From CAVTTH01 sp963737545 (GTDB lineage: Bacteria; Verrucomicrobiota; Verrucomicrobiia; Chthoniobacterales; UBA10450): DNA of 64,000 nucleotides. The DNA lies in NCBI GenBank assembly GCA_963737545.1, contig CAVTTH010000004.1:62001-126000 (forward strand), given 5' to 3'. The number at the start of each line of letters is the position of its first letter. The first letter of the stretch is position 1. This document shows positions 1 through 11,045 of this stretch, one piece after another. The notes beneath the pieces are model-generated. The model was not told the DNA's origin, made no database searches, and saw only the letters and a program-made list of their open reading frames with translations. Made by a program: the position numbers and the translations under genes.

Positions 1-2
1 GG

Positions 3-1617
3 TATGTCTGGCCGTTCCGCGCACCAGATTGGTCCAACCATTTGGACACACAAGGTTCCCGCGACATGACGCGGCTGAATGCCTTCATGGGTTCGATCGC
101 CTGGTACAAGCTGGTTCCCTCGGGCCTCAACGGCATGCGCACACTCATCACCGCCGGTGGCTCCTGTGTGAGTTGCAGCGACTACGTGGCGGCCGCTGCC
201 ACTTTCGACGGCACACTGCTTGTGGCCTACGTCCCACCCGACCACAGCGGATCGATTACCGTAGATATGGGCGCCATGAGCGGTCCGTCACAGGCTAGAT
301 GGTTCGATCCAACAAGTGCGACATACAATAGCATTGGGACCGGGCTACCCAACACGGGCACACGCGTGTTCACGCCGCCGGGCGATAACGATGCGGGTGA
401 TGGCGATTGGGTGCTGATGATTGAGACACAACAACCTCCGGACGCGCAGCCACCCGCGGTCACCCTAACCGCGCCAGCACGAGGAGCGAGAGTGTCGAAC
501 ACTGTGCCGGTTTCGGCAATCGCGAATGACAACGTGGGGGTGCTGGGTGTACGATTCCAGGTGGACGGCGCTGATCTCGGCGCCGAGGTGCTATCACCGC
601 CGTACAACGCCACCTGGAACACGCGCAACGTAAGTAACGGAAGGCATACTGTGCGGGCAATTGCACGGGATCTGGCTGAGAACAACACCGTTAGTTCCGC
701 GTCAGTAACGGTTACGAACGACGCGACGAGCCCGTTGGTGGCAGCTTACGGATTTAGTGAGGGATCCGGGACGATCGTGACAGATGCGTCGGTGTATGGT
801 AACACAGGCACTATCAACGGCGCATCCTGGACCGGTCAGGGAAAATTCGGCAATGCTCTTAACTTCGACGGAACCGCCTGGATAACTGTGAATGAGTCGG
901 ATGCTTTGGATCTCGCCACTGGAATGACGCTTGAGGCTTGGGTCTATCCGACAGCAGCACCGGGAACCTGGATGACAATTGCTCTCAAAGAAGCTTCCGA
1001 TGACCTTGTATATGAAATGCAGGCAGACCCTTCGAATCATCCCAGCACTTATATTTCGACAGACGCTGCGGGGCTCACCGGTATTGTAGGACCACAGGCG
1101 CTTCCGCTGAATACCTGGAGCTATCTGGCTGCGACTTACGATGGCACCATGCTCTCCTTGTTCGTTAACGGTATCAATGGTAGCAAGCGATTTTGTGTCG
1201 GGCAACATTCTCACTTCTGGTGGACCACTTCGGCTCGGGGGCAACTCGATTTGGGGAGAATACTTTATCGGAACAATTGATGAAGTTCGCGTCTATAATC
1301 AGGCTCGAAGCCAGGCGCAGATTCAAGCTGACATGGGCCTCGCCGTTTCCCCTATCGTTTCGTTGCTTGCCTCGGCGCAAACCGCCGCCCAGATCGCTCA
1401 GGACGGTTTTCGAATGACTCTGGCCGCGGATTCGCCTGGTCTTTGCATCATCGAGGCGACAAGTGATTGCTCGACCTGGCAGACGATCCAAACGATCAAC
1501 TACACAAGCGGTCAGGTTCAGTTACTCGATGTGGATGCAAGACTACTCTCACATCGTTTCTATCGAGCCCGATCCGGCACGGCCATAATTAGCATGGGAC
1601 TCGGGAAAAACCGATAA
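3..1617 (+). CDS. Secreted glycoside-hydrolase-like protein, C-terminal part (collagen-binding-like, Ig-like, LamG), frameshifted
   Basis: The gene runs off the left edge; the frame is open from base 3. The first visible residues (YVWPFRAPDW, then SIAWYKLVPSG) resemble the end of a DUF4038/apiosidase-like catalytic domain. They are followed by a putative collagen-binding domain (about residues 45-140 of the visible part), an Ig-like domain with the TLTAPARGARVSNTVPVSA start, and a LamG/concanavalin-like lectin domain (LVAAYGFSEGSGT to VRVYNQARS). The frame breaks near 1168-1185: the first frame stops at 1280 after nonsense residues, while the frame ending at 1617 carries the expected LamG end (GTIDEVRVYNQ). 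Removing one base restores one protein. It ends one base before the next ATG. Likely secreted and polysaccharide-binding; the actual substrate cannot be told. Confidence 0.7.
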
Positions 1618-1618
1618 T

Positions 1619-2680
1619 ATGCCTATCACCGCGCGCATTCTTGTTACCGGAACTGAAGGATATCTCGGTTCGTTGTTAGCGCCTGAGTTGATCCGGCATG
1701 GTTATGAAGTCGTTGGCTTAGACACTGGCTTCTATAAAGAGCGAATGCTGTATCGCGACGGTCAAATGACACCGCTGACGCTTGCCAAGGACCTTCGTCA
1801 AATCGAAGCGGAAGACTTGGAAGGGGTGGATGCCATCGTCCACATGGCTGAGCTGTCCAACGATCCGGCCGGCCAGCTGGCGCCCACCATTACCTATGAA
1901 ATCAATCACAAGGGCTCGGTTCATCTGGCCGAACTCGCCCGTAAGGCCGGAGTAAAGCGCTTTGTTTATATGTCGTCGTGCAGCGTTTATGGCGTCGCTG
2001 AGGGGAAAGACGTGACTGAAGAGTCCTCGGTAAATCCGCAGACCGCTTATGCAATCTGCAAGACTATGGTCGAGCGCGACGTGAAGTCGCTCGCCAGAGA
2101 GGGATTCTCGCCTACATTTATGCGCAACGCCACCGCCTACGGTGCCTCGCCGCGAATGAGGTTTGACATCGTTCTGAACAACCTGGCTGGTTTGGCATGG
2201 ACCACGAGGGAGATCAAGATGACGAGCGACGGCACTCCTTGGCGGCCATTGGTTCATGGGTTGGATATCGCGCGTGCGATTATCGCTGTGTTGCAGGCTC
2301 CGACCGAAGCGATTCACAACGAAGTATTCAATGTCGGCGACACTTCTCACAACTATCGCGTGCGCGAGATTGCAGAGACGGTGGGTAACGTCTTTACCGG
2401 TTGCCGAGTCTCGTTCGGTCCACCGAGTGAGGATAATCGGAGCTACCGGGTTTCCTTCGAGAAGATTCGCAAGCACCTCCCTGGTTTCGCCTGCGCGTGG
2501 AATGCGCGGCGCGGGGCGGAACAACTTCGCGATCTCTTCGAGCGGATTGACATGACGAAGGAAGTCTTTGAATACCGTACGTTTACGCGCTTGAAGCAAT
2601 TGGAGTATTTGATACGGACGCAGCAGATCGATCCCCAGTTCTTCTGGACGAATGAGGCGGGAGCGCCGAGCGCATCTTGA
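1619..2680 (+). CDS. NAD-dependent sugar-nucleotide epimerase/dehydratase (extended SDR)
   Basis: An extended short-chain dehydrogenase/reductase of 353 residues. The NAD-binding glycine motif GTEGYLG lies at residues 11-17, the SSCSVYG strand near 119-125, and the catalytic Tyr144-x3-Lys148 pair in YAICK. Proteins of this type act on nucleotide sugars such as UDP-glucose or UDP-galactose, usually for surface polysaccharide. The ATG at 1619 follows the preceding stop by one base, so the two genes are probably co-transcribed. The epimerase, dehydratase or reductase role cannot be decided from sequence alone; the sugar-nucleotide genes starting at 9 kb fit a polysaccharide role. Confidence 0.8.
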   Translation: MPITARILVTGTEGYLGSLLAPELIRHGYEVVGLDTGFYKERMLYRDGQMTPLTLAKDLRQIEAEDLEGVDAIVHMAELSNDPAGQLAPTITYEINHKGSVHLAELARKAGVKRFVYMSSCSVYGVAEGKDVTEESSVNPQTAYAICKTMVERDVKSLAREGFSPTFMRNATAYGASPRMRFDIVLNNLAGLAWTTREIKMTSDGTPWRPLVHGLDIARAIIAVLQAPTEAIHNEVFNVGDTSHNYRVREIAETVGNVFTGCRVSFGPPSEDNRSYRVSFEKIRKHLPGFACAWNARRGAEQLRDLFERIDMTKEVFEYRTFTRLKQLEYLIRTQQIDPQFFWTNEAGAPSAS

Positions 2681-2765
2681 CAGAAAATCGAGCCCACGTG
2701 GGGGCTAATCGGCCGTCCGTCTGGGAACGGCAACTCTATTCGCTCCGATTGATCAAGCTTAGAGA

Positions 2766-2794
2766 TTGACTTTGATCTGCGATTGTTGTGTAAA
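2766..2794 (+). promoter_or_regulatory. Candidate sigma70-type promoter
   Basis: TTGACT at 2766-2771 matches the -35 consensus in 5 of 6 positions and is followed after exactly 17 bases by TGTAAA (4 of 6 to TATAAT). It lies about 80 bases 5' of the giant secreted protein in a 195-base gap and is the only good match seen there. It is a prediction from the E. coli-type consensus, with no further support. Confidence 0.35.
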
Positions 2795-2875
2795 TGGGCG
2801 CCCGGTTTATTGGCGCGGATGCGTGTCCAGATTTGACCGGCATCACCCGTTGAAGCGCAGAGCTAGTAACATTTT

Positions 2876-5800
2876 ATGCCGAAAAACTTTAACGTCCTGG
2901 TAGTTTGCGCGAGCCAACTGAGGCGGGCGATTGAAGCCTGTATTCCGCGAATGAGGCGAGCCGTCGCTATCGTGTGGCTCGCGATTGCGGCGTGGGGTCT
3001 TATCCTGGCGGATAATTCCTCTGCCGCGACAGTGCCTCCTGGATTTACTGAAAGCCCCGTCTCGGGACCGTGGAGTGACGCCGTCGGAATCACTTTCGAG
3101 AGCAACGGTCGCATGTACGTATGGGAGCGGACCGGCCGGGTCTGGTTTAAGGATCCCGGTGGTTCCATTTCCCTGCTGCTCGACATTAGCGAGGAGGTCG
3201 GGGCATGGGAGGATCACGGGATGCTTGGATTTGCGTTGGACCCAAACTTTCGGGTGAATGGCTACATCTACTTGTTGTATGTGGTGGATCGTTACTATCT
3301 TCTAAATTTCGGGACGCCTGGCTACAATCCCAGCTTAAATCAATACAACGCGGCGACGATCGGGCGATTGACACGATATACCTGCCGGTCGTCGGACGGC
3401 TTCCAGTCGGTAGACCCGACCAGCCGGCTCATCCTGATTGGCGAAACGAAGGAGACGGGCTTTCCCATCCTAAGCTACACCCATGGGGTTGGAAGCCTGG
3501 TGTTCGGTGAGGATGGGACGTTAATGGTTTCGTGCGGAGACGGGACCACGGCCGATACGGTCGATCAAGGTGGCAATTCCTCCGGCACCTATACCTCTCA
3601 AGGCTTGGCTGATGGGATCATCCGAGCTAAGGAGAATATCGGGGCTTTGCGCTCGCAATTAGTGGACTGTCTCAGCGGCAAGATGCTGCGGATTGATCCG
3701 GCAACTGGTAATGGCCTGCCCAGCAATCCCTATTATGACGCGGCCAATCCACGCTCAGCCCGCTCGCGAGTATGGGCATTGGGCTTGCGCAATCCATATC
3801 GGTTTTCGCTTCGACCCAACACCGGCAGTCATTTTCCCGGCGACGGCAACCCCGGAGTGTTTTATGTCGGAAATGTTGGATGGAATACTTGGGAATCGTT
3901 GGAAGTGGTAACTGCACCCGGGCAGAATTTTGGCTGGCCGATCTTTGAGGGATTGGATGCATTCGGTGATGATGGTTATGATGGAAACGTCGCCAATCAG
4001 GATGCGCCCAACCCGCTGTATCCAGCGTCGGGGTGCAGCCAGTATTTTACGTTTGCCGACTTGCTCCATGAAGACACGCTGGCGGCAGCAGGGCAGCCAC
4101 CTTTCAACAACCCATGCAACGGTTCGCAGAGGATACCCAGTTCCATTCCGCAATTTCTCCACACTCGACCAGTGCTCGATTGGAATCACTCCAGCGCGAT
4201 CACGCGGACGCCGACTTATGGGGGATCGGGGCAGGCACAAACGGCTAACGTGGGAGCTGGCGGCTCACCGGTTTCAGGCACGCAGTTCAGGGGGAATTGT
4301 TCCGTCGGTGGCACTTGGTACACAGGCACGAATTTTCCGGCGGCCTATCAAGATCAATATTATTTCGCCGATTGGGGTCAGGGGTTAATCAAAACTCTCA
4401 CCTTTGACGCTAACGACAGGCCGGTCGCGTTGGGTAGTTTTGCGAGCAACGCTGGCGCCGTTGTGAGCATCGTACAAGATCCTACTAACGGCAGCTTGTA
4501 CTACATCAGTTATGACTTCAGTGGGTCGACAATCCAGCAACTCTCTTACACCGGCAACCGCACACCCATCGCAGTTGCATCCGCGGATCACTATTATGGC
4601 TCCACGCCGTTGGCGGTACAGTTGAGCAGCAGCGGGTCGAGCGATCCGGACGGGCAGGCGATCACCTTCTCGTGGAACTTTGGGGACGGCTCGGCCGTCA
4701 GCACGCTCGCGAATCCGTCACACACTTTCTCTGCCCCAGCCGGGGTGCCGACGAGGTTCGTGGTTACTCTGACAGTCACCGACAGCGGCGGATTGTCGGC
4801 CCAAGCGACGTTGATCGTGTCGGTGAATAATACGCCGCCGAACGTGACGATCACCAGCCCGGTGGATAGCACTCTCTATTCGCCGAACAACGCAACGCCG
4901 GTCAATCTGACGGCGACGGTGTACGACGCCGAGTCGAACGATTCCCAACTGCTTTATCAATGGCAGGTGCTTCTGCATCACAACGATCATAACCATGCCA
5001 GCCCGGTCGACACTAATCACATGACGACGGCGGTGATCGAGCCGACTGGCTGCGACGGGATTAACATCTACTATTATCGGATTCTGCTCACGGTGACGGA
5101 CCCAGCGGGGCTTTCAACGATGCGTGAGGTGAGGATGTATCCGGATTGCGGACCTGACACGCCGCCAACAATTTCAGCGATCCCGAATCAAAGCATCTTG
5201 CAAGGTCAATCGATTGAACCGATCGATTTTACGGTGGGCGACGCGCAGGTCGCGGCTGCCAACCTGCAATTGAGCGTGTCGTCGTCCAATCCGGCACTGG
5301 TGCCCAATGGGAATATTGTGCTGGGCGGAGGCGGTGCCGATCGCACCGTGGCCGTAACGCCCGTAACCGGACAAACGGGCAGCGCGACGATCACGGTGAC
5401 GGTGAATGACGGGCCAAACAATACCAGCACAAATTTCATTGTAACGGTGAATCCGTCTGTCACGGTCACAACGTCCTTCACGAACGCGGCGGCGATCGCA
5501 ATTCTCGACAATCGTGCAGGTTCACCCTATCCGTCCACGATTAATGTCACGGGGATGAACGGCACCGTGAGTAACGTGACGGTGACATTAAGAAATCTGA
5601 GCCACACGTGGGTGAGTGACGTGGATGTACTACTGGTGGGACCTGGGGGACAGAAAATGCTGATTTTCTCGGACGTGGGAGATGCCTTTAATGCGAACAA
5701 CGTGACGGTGACATTGTCGGATGCGGCGGCTTCGGCGTTGCCGTTCAGCGGATCATTCGCGAACGGGACGTATAAGCCGACTGATTATCCGCCCGCAGAC

Positions 5801-8630
5801 ACATTTCCTGCGCCGGCGCCAGTGGGACCATATGCGACAGCGTTATCGGCGTTGACCGGGGCGGCGCCGAATGGGACGTGGTCGTTGTACGTGTTGGATG
5901 ATGGGCCGGGGGACCAAGGCAGCTTTGCTGGCGGATGGAGTCTGACGGTGACAGCGGTTGCGCCGTCTGGGACACCAACGCCTACGCCTACGCCTACGCC
6001 CACACCTACTCCTACTCCTACTCCTACACCAACACCAACACCTACTCCTACTCCTACTCCTACTCCTACTCCTACTCCTACTCCTACTCCAACACCTACT
6101 CCTACTCCTACGCCTACCCCAACTCCCACTCCTACCCCCACGCCCACTCCTACCCCAACTCCCACTCCTACCCCCACACCTACTCCTACGCCGCCCCCAA
6201 CTCCCACGCCGACTCCTAGCCCAACACCGACCCCAACTCCTACCCCAACCCCAACACCAACACCAACTCCCACGCCTACCCCAACGCCAACTCCTACTCC
6301 GATAGAGACGCAGTCCTTCAACAACGCGGCGGCGATCACCATCCCGTCAGTAGGCAACGCAGCGCCTTATCCCTCGGCGATCAACGTGAGCGGGATGGGA
6401 GGGACGATCACCAATGTGACCGTAACGCTGCGGAATTTGAGTCACACCTGGCCAGCCGATATTGACGTCCTCTTGGTGGGGCCCGGCGGGCAGAAGGCGG
6501 TGATTTTTTCCGACGTAGGAGGCGGCCATTCTGTCAGCAACGTGACAGTGACATTATCCGACGCAGCGGCGACGGCACTGACAGCCACCGGGCAGATTGT
6601 AGCCGGCACATTCAAGCCGACAAATGTGGAACCCGGCGAACAAGGAGAGCTCGACAACTTCTCAGCACCCGCGCCGGGTGGGCCGTATGGAACGCCGTTG
6701 TCGGCGTTCAACGAGACGAGTCCCAACGGGACGTGGTCGCTGTATGTGGTCGATGACGGATCCGGAGACCAGGGAAGTTTTGCGGGCGGGTGGACTGTGA
6801 CGATTACGACGGTGGCAACGCCAACCCCGACTCCAACACCCACTCCAACGCCCACACCGACTCCGACCCCCACCCCAACACCTACACCTACACCTACACC
6901 TACACCACCCAACTCCTACTCCAACACCCACTCCTACCCCGACCCCTACCCCGACTCCAACACCAACTCCCACTCCAACTCCGACCCCAACTCCAACACC
7001 AACACCAACACCAACACCAACACCAACTCCAACTCCAACTCCCACTCCGACTCCTACCCCACTCCCACTCCCACTCCGACCCCGACCCCTACTCCAACTC
7101 CGACCCCTACTCCAACTCCGACCCCTACACCAACACCAACACCGACTTCAACTCCAACTCCAACTCCAACTCCTACGCCAGCCGGAACGCAGTCCTTCAC
7201 CAACGCAGGGGCGATCACCATCCCGAGTGTGGGAGCTGGGACCCCCTATCCCTCTACAATCAATGTCTCGGGAATGGGCGGCGTCATCACTAATGTGACG
7301 CTGACTCTCAACTCCATAACCCACGGACGGATGCGCGACATCGACATTCTCCTTGTCTCCCCTGGAGGTCAGAAAATGATCCCGCTGTCGGATGTGGGCC
7401 CCAATGGCGCCGTCAGCAACATTACGCTGACCTTGTCGGACGCGGCCGCCTCATCTGTCGGCACGGGGACGATTGTTTCGGGAACCTACAAGCCGACCAA
7501 CAGCGGAACCGGGGATACTTTTGCCGCGCCGGCGCCCGCTGGACCCTATGGGGCAACTCTGGCCACACTTAACGGTCAATCCGCCAACGGAGTGTGGTCT
7601 TTGTATGTCGTGGACGACAGTTCGGGCTCCACAGGGAGTATAGGCGGCGGGTGGAGCTTGACGATTACGACGGCGCCGGCGGCACCGACGATCAGTAGCA
7701 TCGCAGATCAAGCGACAACGACGAACACGCCTACGGCGGCGATTCCATTTACGATCAATGATGCGGACACACCGGTCGACAATCTGACGTTGAGCGGGAG
7801 TTCGAACAATACGATACTTGTTCCCAACGCGAACATCGTCTTCGGCGGGAGTGGAGCGAACCGGACAGTAACAGTGACACCGGCGGTCAATCAAACGGGC
7901 AGCGCGACAATCACGGTGAACGTGAGCGACGGGACATTGAGTGCGAGCACCAGCTTTGTCGTAACGGTGAATCCGCCTTCGACGACGCAGTCCTTCAGCA
8001 ACGCGGCGGCGATGACCATCCCGTCAGTTGGCAACGCAGCGCCTTATCCCTCGGCGATCAACGTGAGCGGGGATGGGAGGGACAATCACCAACGTGACGG
8101 TAACGCTGCGGAATTTGAGTCATACCTGGCCAGCCGACGTTGACGTCCTCTTGGTGGGGCCCGGCGGGCAGAAGGCGGTCATTTTTTCCGACGTGGGAGG
8201 CGGCATTGGCGTCAGCAATGTGACGGTGACGTTGTCGGACGCGGCGGCGACGGCGCTGACGGCCACAGGGCAGATTGTAGCGGGAACGTTCAAGCCGACA
8301 AATGTTGAACCCGGCGAACAAGGAGAGCTCGACAACTTCTCAGCACCCGCGCCGGGTGGGCCGTATGGGACGCCGCTGTCGACGTTCAACGGGACGAGTC
8401 CCAACGGGACGTGGTCGCTCTATGTGGTCGATGACGGACCCGGAGACCAGGGAAGTTTTGCCGGCGGGTGGACTGTGACGATTACGACGGCATCGGCTGG
8501 CGCGCCAGAGACGCCGGCAATCACCGATGTTCTCCATCAATCGCCGGCAGTAAACAGACCAACGACGGCGATCCCGTCCACGATCGCCGATGCAATACGC
8601 CCGTGGCTCGCGAAAGCAGTCGAACGGTGA
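2876..8630 (+). CDS. Giant secreted protein: glucose/sorbosone dehydrogenase, PKD, Ig-like and four P-domains with Thr-Pro linkers; frameshifted near 8070
   Basis: The N-terminus has a signal peptide (VAIVWLAIAAWGLILA); the ATG at 2951 gives a more usual signal length than 2876. Residues about 55-560 form a PQQ-type glucose/sorbosone dehydrogenase beta-propeller (VPPGFTESPVSGPW, ALGLRNPYRFS, GQNFGWPIFEG). A PKD domain follows (WNFGDGSAVSTLANPSHTF), then Ig/cadherin-like domains and four proprotein-convertase P-domains (near nt 5470, 6305, 7185 and 7980), each with NVTVTLRNLSHTW- or DVDVLLVGPGGQK-like cores. Poly(Thr-Pro) linkers separate P-domains 1-2 and 2-3. The main frame stops at 8143, but P-domain 4 continues in the frame ending at 8630. 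Compared with the near-identical repeat at 6391, the sequence at 8069 has four G where three are expected. Probably an extracellular sugar-oxidising or surface-displayed enzyme. Confidence 0.8.
5972..6300 (+). repeat. ACTCCT-type low-complexity array encoding a Thr-Pro linker (1)
   Basis: About 330 bases of ACN-CCN codon pairs (ACTCCT, ACGCCT, ACCCCA and variants) encode an uninterrupted Thr-Pro linker of about 110 residues between P-domains 1 and 2. Wobble positions vary, so selection on the amino acids is visible beside repeat slippage. The opposite strand reads as Val-Gly repeats and is an artefact. Confidence 0.9.
6818..7180 (+). repeat. ACTCCT-type low-complexity array encoding a Thr-Pro linker (2) with an out-of-frame middle
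   Basis: A second array of the same codon pairs, between P-domains 2 and 3. From about 6908 to 7058 the frame is displaced, so the protein reads Asn/Ser/Tyr/Asp-rich words (NSYSNTHSYP) before returning to Thr-Pro. Two compensating indels in the repeat explain this. The linker tolerates it because every frame of the array is open. Confidence 0.85.
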
Positions 8631-9075
8631 CGGCTATCCAACCGCCGAATTTAACAGTAGCGCAATTCGATGCGACTAATGGCATTACCTCGCAGATCGA
8701 AGGGCTTCCGCGTCCCAAGTATTCAATCGAAGACTCTGAAGGTCATCATATGTAGGAGCAAATCGGGACGATCGTTAACAGCGACGGTCCTAGCTGCTCT
8801 ACGTACCCCAACTCCCGTATGCTGGACCTGCTTCTGTCGGATGGACGAAATTCTCGGCGATTAGACAGAAACAGACTCTCAGGTTGGGCGAAGAACCTGC
8901 TCTTTTGGGATGATTGAGGTTACGCTTCCATTGGCCAAGGTGAGCCAGACTGAGATATATAAATCCTAGACTGGACACACGCAGAACTTTGGCGGCGGAC
9001 TCGAACGTGATACAGTTCTGTTCGAACAAGATCGAAAAACTGTCAGCCAACAAGAACAAGATTCAGAAGTGACTC
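8631..9075 (+). other. Intergenic region, no convincing gene
   Basis: About 445 bases. The first 60-100 bases still resemble a decayed Ig-like repeat of the preceding protein in a shifted frame (the words around the end of the 8630 frame match the ISSIADQAT...PFTINDADTP pattern seen at 7690). TTGGCC near 8932 and TATATA near 8957 could form a weak promoter for the rmlC-type gene, but the spacing of about 19 bases is poor. No RNA gene or repeat was recognised. Confidence 0.4.
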
Positions 9076-9639
9076 ATGCAATTTACTGAAACAAAACTCA
9101 AGGGAGCGTACATCATTGACCTCGAACGGAGGGAGGACTCACGGGGTTTCTTCGCTCGCGCCTTTTGCCAGAAAGAATTCGCCGCCCGCGGGCTCAAGCC
9201 GGTTATCGCGCAGGCAAATGTCGCTTACAACTTCAAGAAGGGCACACTACGCGGAATGCACTTCCAATTTCCCCCGGCAGCGGAAACGAAGCTGGTGCGC
9301 TGCACGCGCGGCGCCATACTCGACATCATCGTGGATTTGCGTCCGGAAAGCCCGACCTACCTCCAGAACACGGCTGTCGAGCTGAATGAAGAGAACGGCC
9401 GCGCTCTTTACGTGCCTGAACGTTTCGCCCACGGTTATCAGGCGTTGCGCGACAACACCGAGACGAGCTATCAGGTCGGCGAGTTCTACGCGCCTGATTG
9501 CGAGAGCGGCCTCATGCATAACGACCCGCGTCTTGGCCTCCAATGGCCGCTGCCGGTAGCGGTAATTTCTGAAAAGGATCAAAAGTTCGCATTGCTGGAT
9601 CAAGGCGAGCCCGAGCTCAAGCGACGAATGAGCATTTGA
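9076..9639 (+). CDS. rfbC: dTDP-4-dehydrorhamnose 3,5-epimerase family protein
   Basis: 187 residues, the normal length of RmlC/RfbC cupin epimerases, which epimerise a 4-keto-6-deoxy NDP-sugar at C3 and/or C5. The family start (GAYIIDLERREDSRGFFARAF), the catalytic His62 in TLRGMHFQ and the VRCTRGAILDIIVDLR and VPERFAHGYQAL blocks are all visible. rmlA, rmlB and rmlD are not in the window and a cytidylyltransferase gene lies two genes downstream, so the substrate may be a CDP-linked rather than a dTDP-linked keto sugar. It leads a same-strand run continuing to 15 kb. Confidence 0.88.
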   Translation: MQFTETKLKGAYIIDLERREDSRGFFARAFCQKEFAARGLKPVIAQANVAYNFKKGTLRGMHFQFPPAAETKLVRCTRGAILDIIVDLRPESPTYLQNTAVELNEENGRALYVPERFAHGYQALRDNTETSYQVGEFYAPDCESGLMHNDPRLGLQWPLPVAVISEKDQKFALLDQGEPELKRRMSI

Positions 9640-9663
9640 ACGGAGCATTGGAGAAAGCGATTC

Positions 9664-10989
9664 ATGATTATCGTCGATAACGCATTGAAGGTACGGGCGG
9701 AGCAAGGCAACCCGATCAAGGTTGCGATTCTGGGCGCCGGGTTCATGGCCCAGGGACTTACAAACCAAATTGTGAACAGTGTTCCGGCGATGCGCATGGT
9801 AGCCATCTACAGCCGCAAGCCGCAGAAGGCGATCCAGGTATTGAATTACGCCGGTCTGAAGAATCCGACCGAAGCCAGCACGCAAGATCAACTGGAGGAT
9901 GCCATCCGCGACGGGAAGCCGGTCTTTACCCAGGATGTGATGTTGCTCGCGCGCTCGGAGCAGGTGGACCTGATCGTAGACACGACCGGCTCCGTCGAGT
10001 TCGGCGCGCATGTTTTGCTCGAGGCATTCAAACACGGCAAAGACGTTGTGCTGATGAACGCCGAATTGGATGCGACCATCGGTCCGATTCTCCAGACTTA
10101 CGCGGATAAGCATGGAGTTATCCTCTCAGCCTGCGAAGGCGACGAACCAGGCTTGCAGGTGAACCTGTATCGCTGGGTGAAGGGCCTCGGACTCACTCCA
10201 CGCGTCATGGGCAATGTCAAAGGACTGCAGGACCCTTATCGCAATCCGAGCACGCAAAAGGGATTCGCCGAGAAGTGGGGGCAGAATCCGGCGATGGTAA
10301 CCAGCTTTGCCGACGGATCGAAAATCAGTTTCGAACAGGCGATCGTGGCTAACGCAACCGGCATGGTCGTGAAATCGCGGGGCATGTCCCGAGGCGCCGA
10401 ATACAAGGACGACGTCATGAAAATCGGCAAGCTTTACGATATTGAAGAGCTGCGCCGGCTCGGCGGGATCGTGGATTATGTTGTCGGCACGCCGTTAACA
10501 AAGGTTTATTGTCTTGCCGAACATCCTGACCCGAAGCAGCAGCACTATCTGAGCCTCTACAAGATGGGAGACGGTCCGCTCTATTCGTTCTTTCTTCCGT
10601 ACCACCTAGTCCACTTCGAGGTGCCGAACGCCATCGCTCGCGTCGCCCTTTTGCGCGATTCAGTGGCCAGGCCGCTCGGTAGGCCAGTGGTGGAGGTTTG
10701 TGCGGTCGCGAAGCGGGATCTGAAAGCGGGCGAGACACTCGACGATTACGGAATGTACATGACTTATGGTGAGGCGGTGAACGCGGACGAGATGAGCAAC
10801 AATCGCTATCTGCCGGAAGGTTTGGTCGAAGCCTGCAAGCTCAAGCGCGATATTGCAAAGGATGCGGTCATCACGTACGAGGACGTAGAACTGCCACCGG
10901 GCCGACTCGCGGATCAGTTGCGCGCCGAGCAATATCACCATTTTCGCGGCGAGACCTGGCTGGAGGAAAGGATCAAGAATCGCAACTGA
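9664..10989 (+). CDS. NAD(P)-dependent oxidoreductase with C-terminal SAF domain (homoserine-dehydrogenase-like)
   Basis: 441 residues. A Rossmann domain starts near residue 18 (VAILGAGFMAQG) and is followed by a homoserine-dehydrogenase-like region with the VDTTGSVEFGAHVLLEAFKHGKDVVLMNAELD block. The C-terminal about 80 residues resemble an SAF domain (CAVAKRDLKAGETLDDYG, then KRDIAKDAVITYEDV). Such proteins recur in polysaccharide and nucleotide-sugar clusters, but the reaction is not established to my knowledge. It follows the rmlC-type gene by 24 bases. Function stays at the family level. Confidence 0.7.
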   Translation: MIIVDNALKVRAEQGNPIKVAILGAGFMAQGLTNQIVNSVPAMRMVAIYSRKPQKAIQVLNYAGLKNPTEASTQDQLEDAIRDGKPVFTQDVMLLARSEQVDLIVDTTGSVEFGAHVLLEAFKHGKDVVLMNAELDATIGPILQTYADKHGVILSACEGDEPGLQVNLYRWVKGLGLTPRVMGNVKGLQDPYRNPSTQKGFAEKWGQNPAMVTSFADGSKISFEQAIVANATGMVVKSRGMSRGAEYKDDVMKIGKLYDIEELRRLGGIVDYVVGTPLTKVYCLAEHPDPKQQHYLSLYKMGDGPLYSFFLPYHLVHFEVPNAIARVALLRDSVARPLGRPVVEVCAVAKRDLKAGETLDDYGMYMTYGEAVNADEMSNNRYLPEGLVEACKLKRDIAKDAVITYEDVELPPGRLADQLRAEQYHHFRGETWLEERIKNRN

Positions 10990-11045
10990 TGCGTGGCTTG
11001 TTCAAAAGGACCTAGAACACACCTTAACAAACGAGAGAACAGAAT

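Noticed and set aside
5785..6357. Minus-strand frames encoding long Val-Gly repeats opposite the Thr-Pro arrays (also 6442-7045)
   Set aside because: They are the mirror image of the ACN-CCN codon array; no start context or domain, and the plus strand is clearly coding.
5972..7180. Possible CRISPR-like or minisatellite array
   Set aside because: No spacers or fixed repeat length; it is an in-frame low-complexity linker of a secreted protein.
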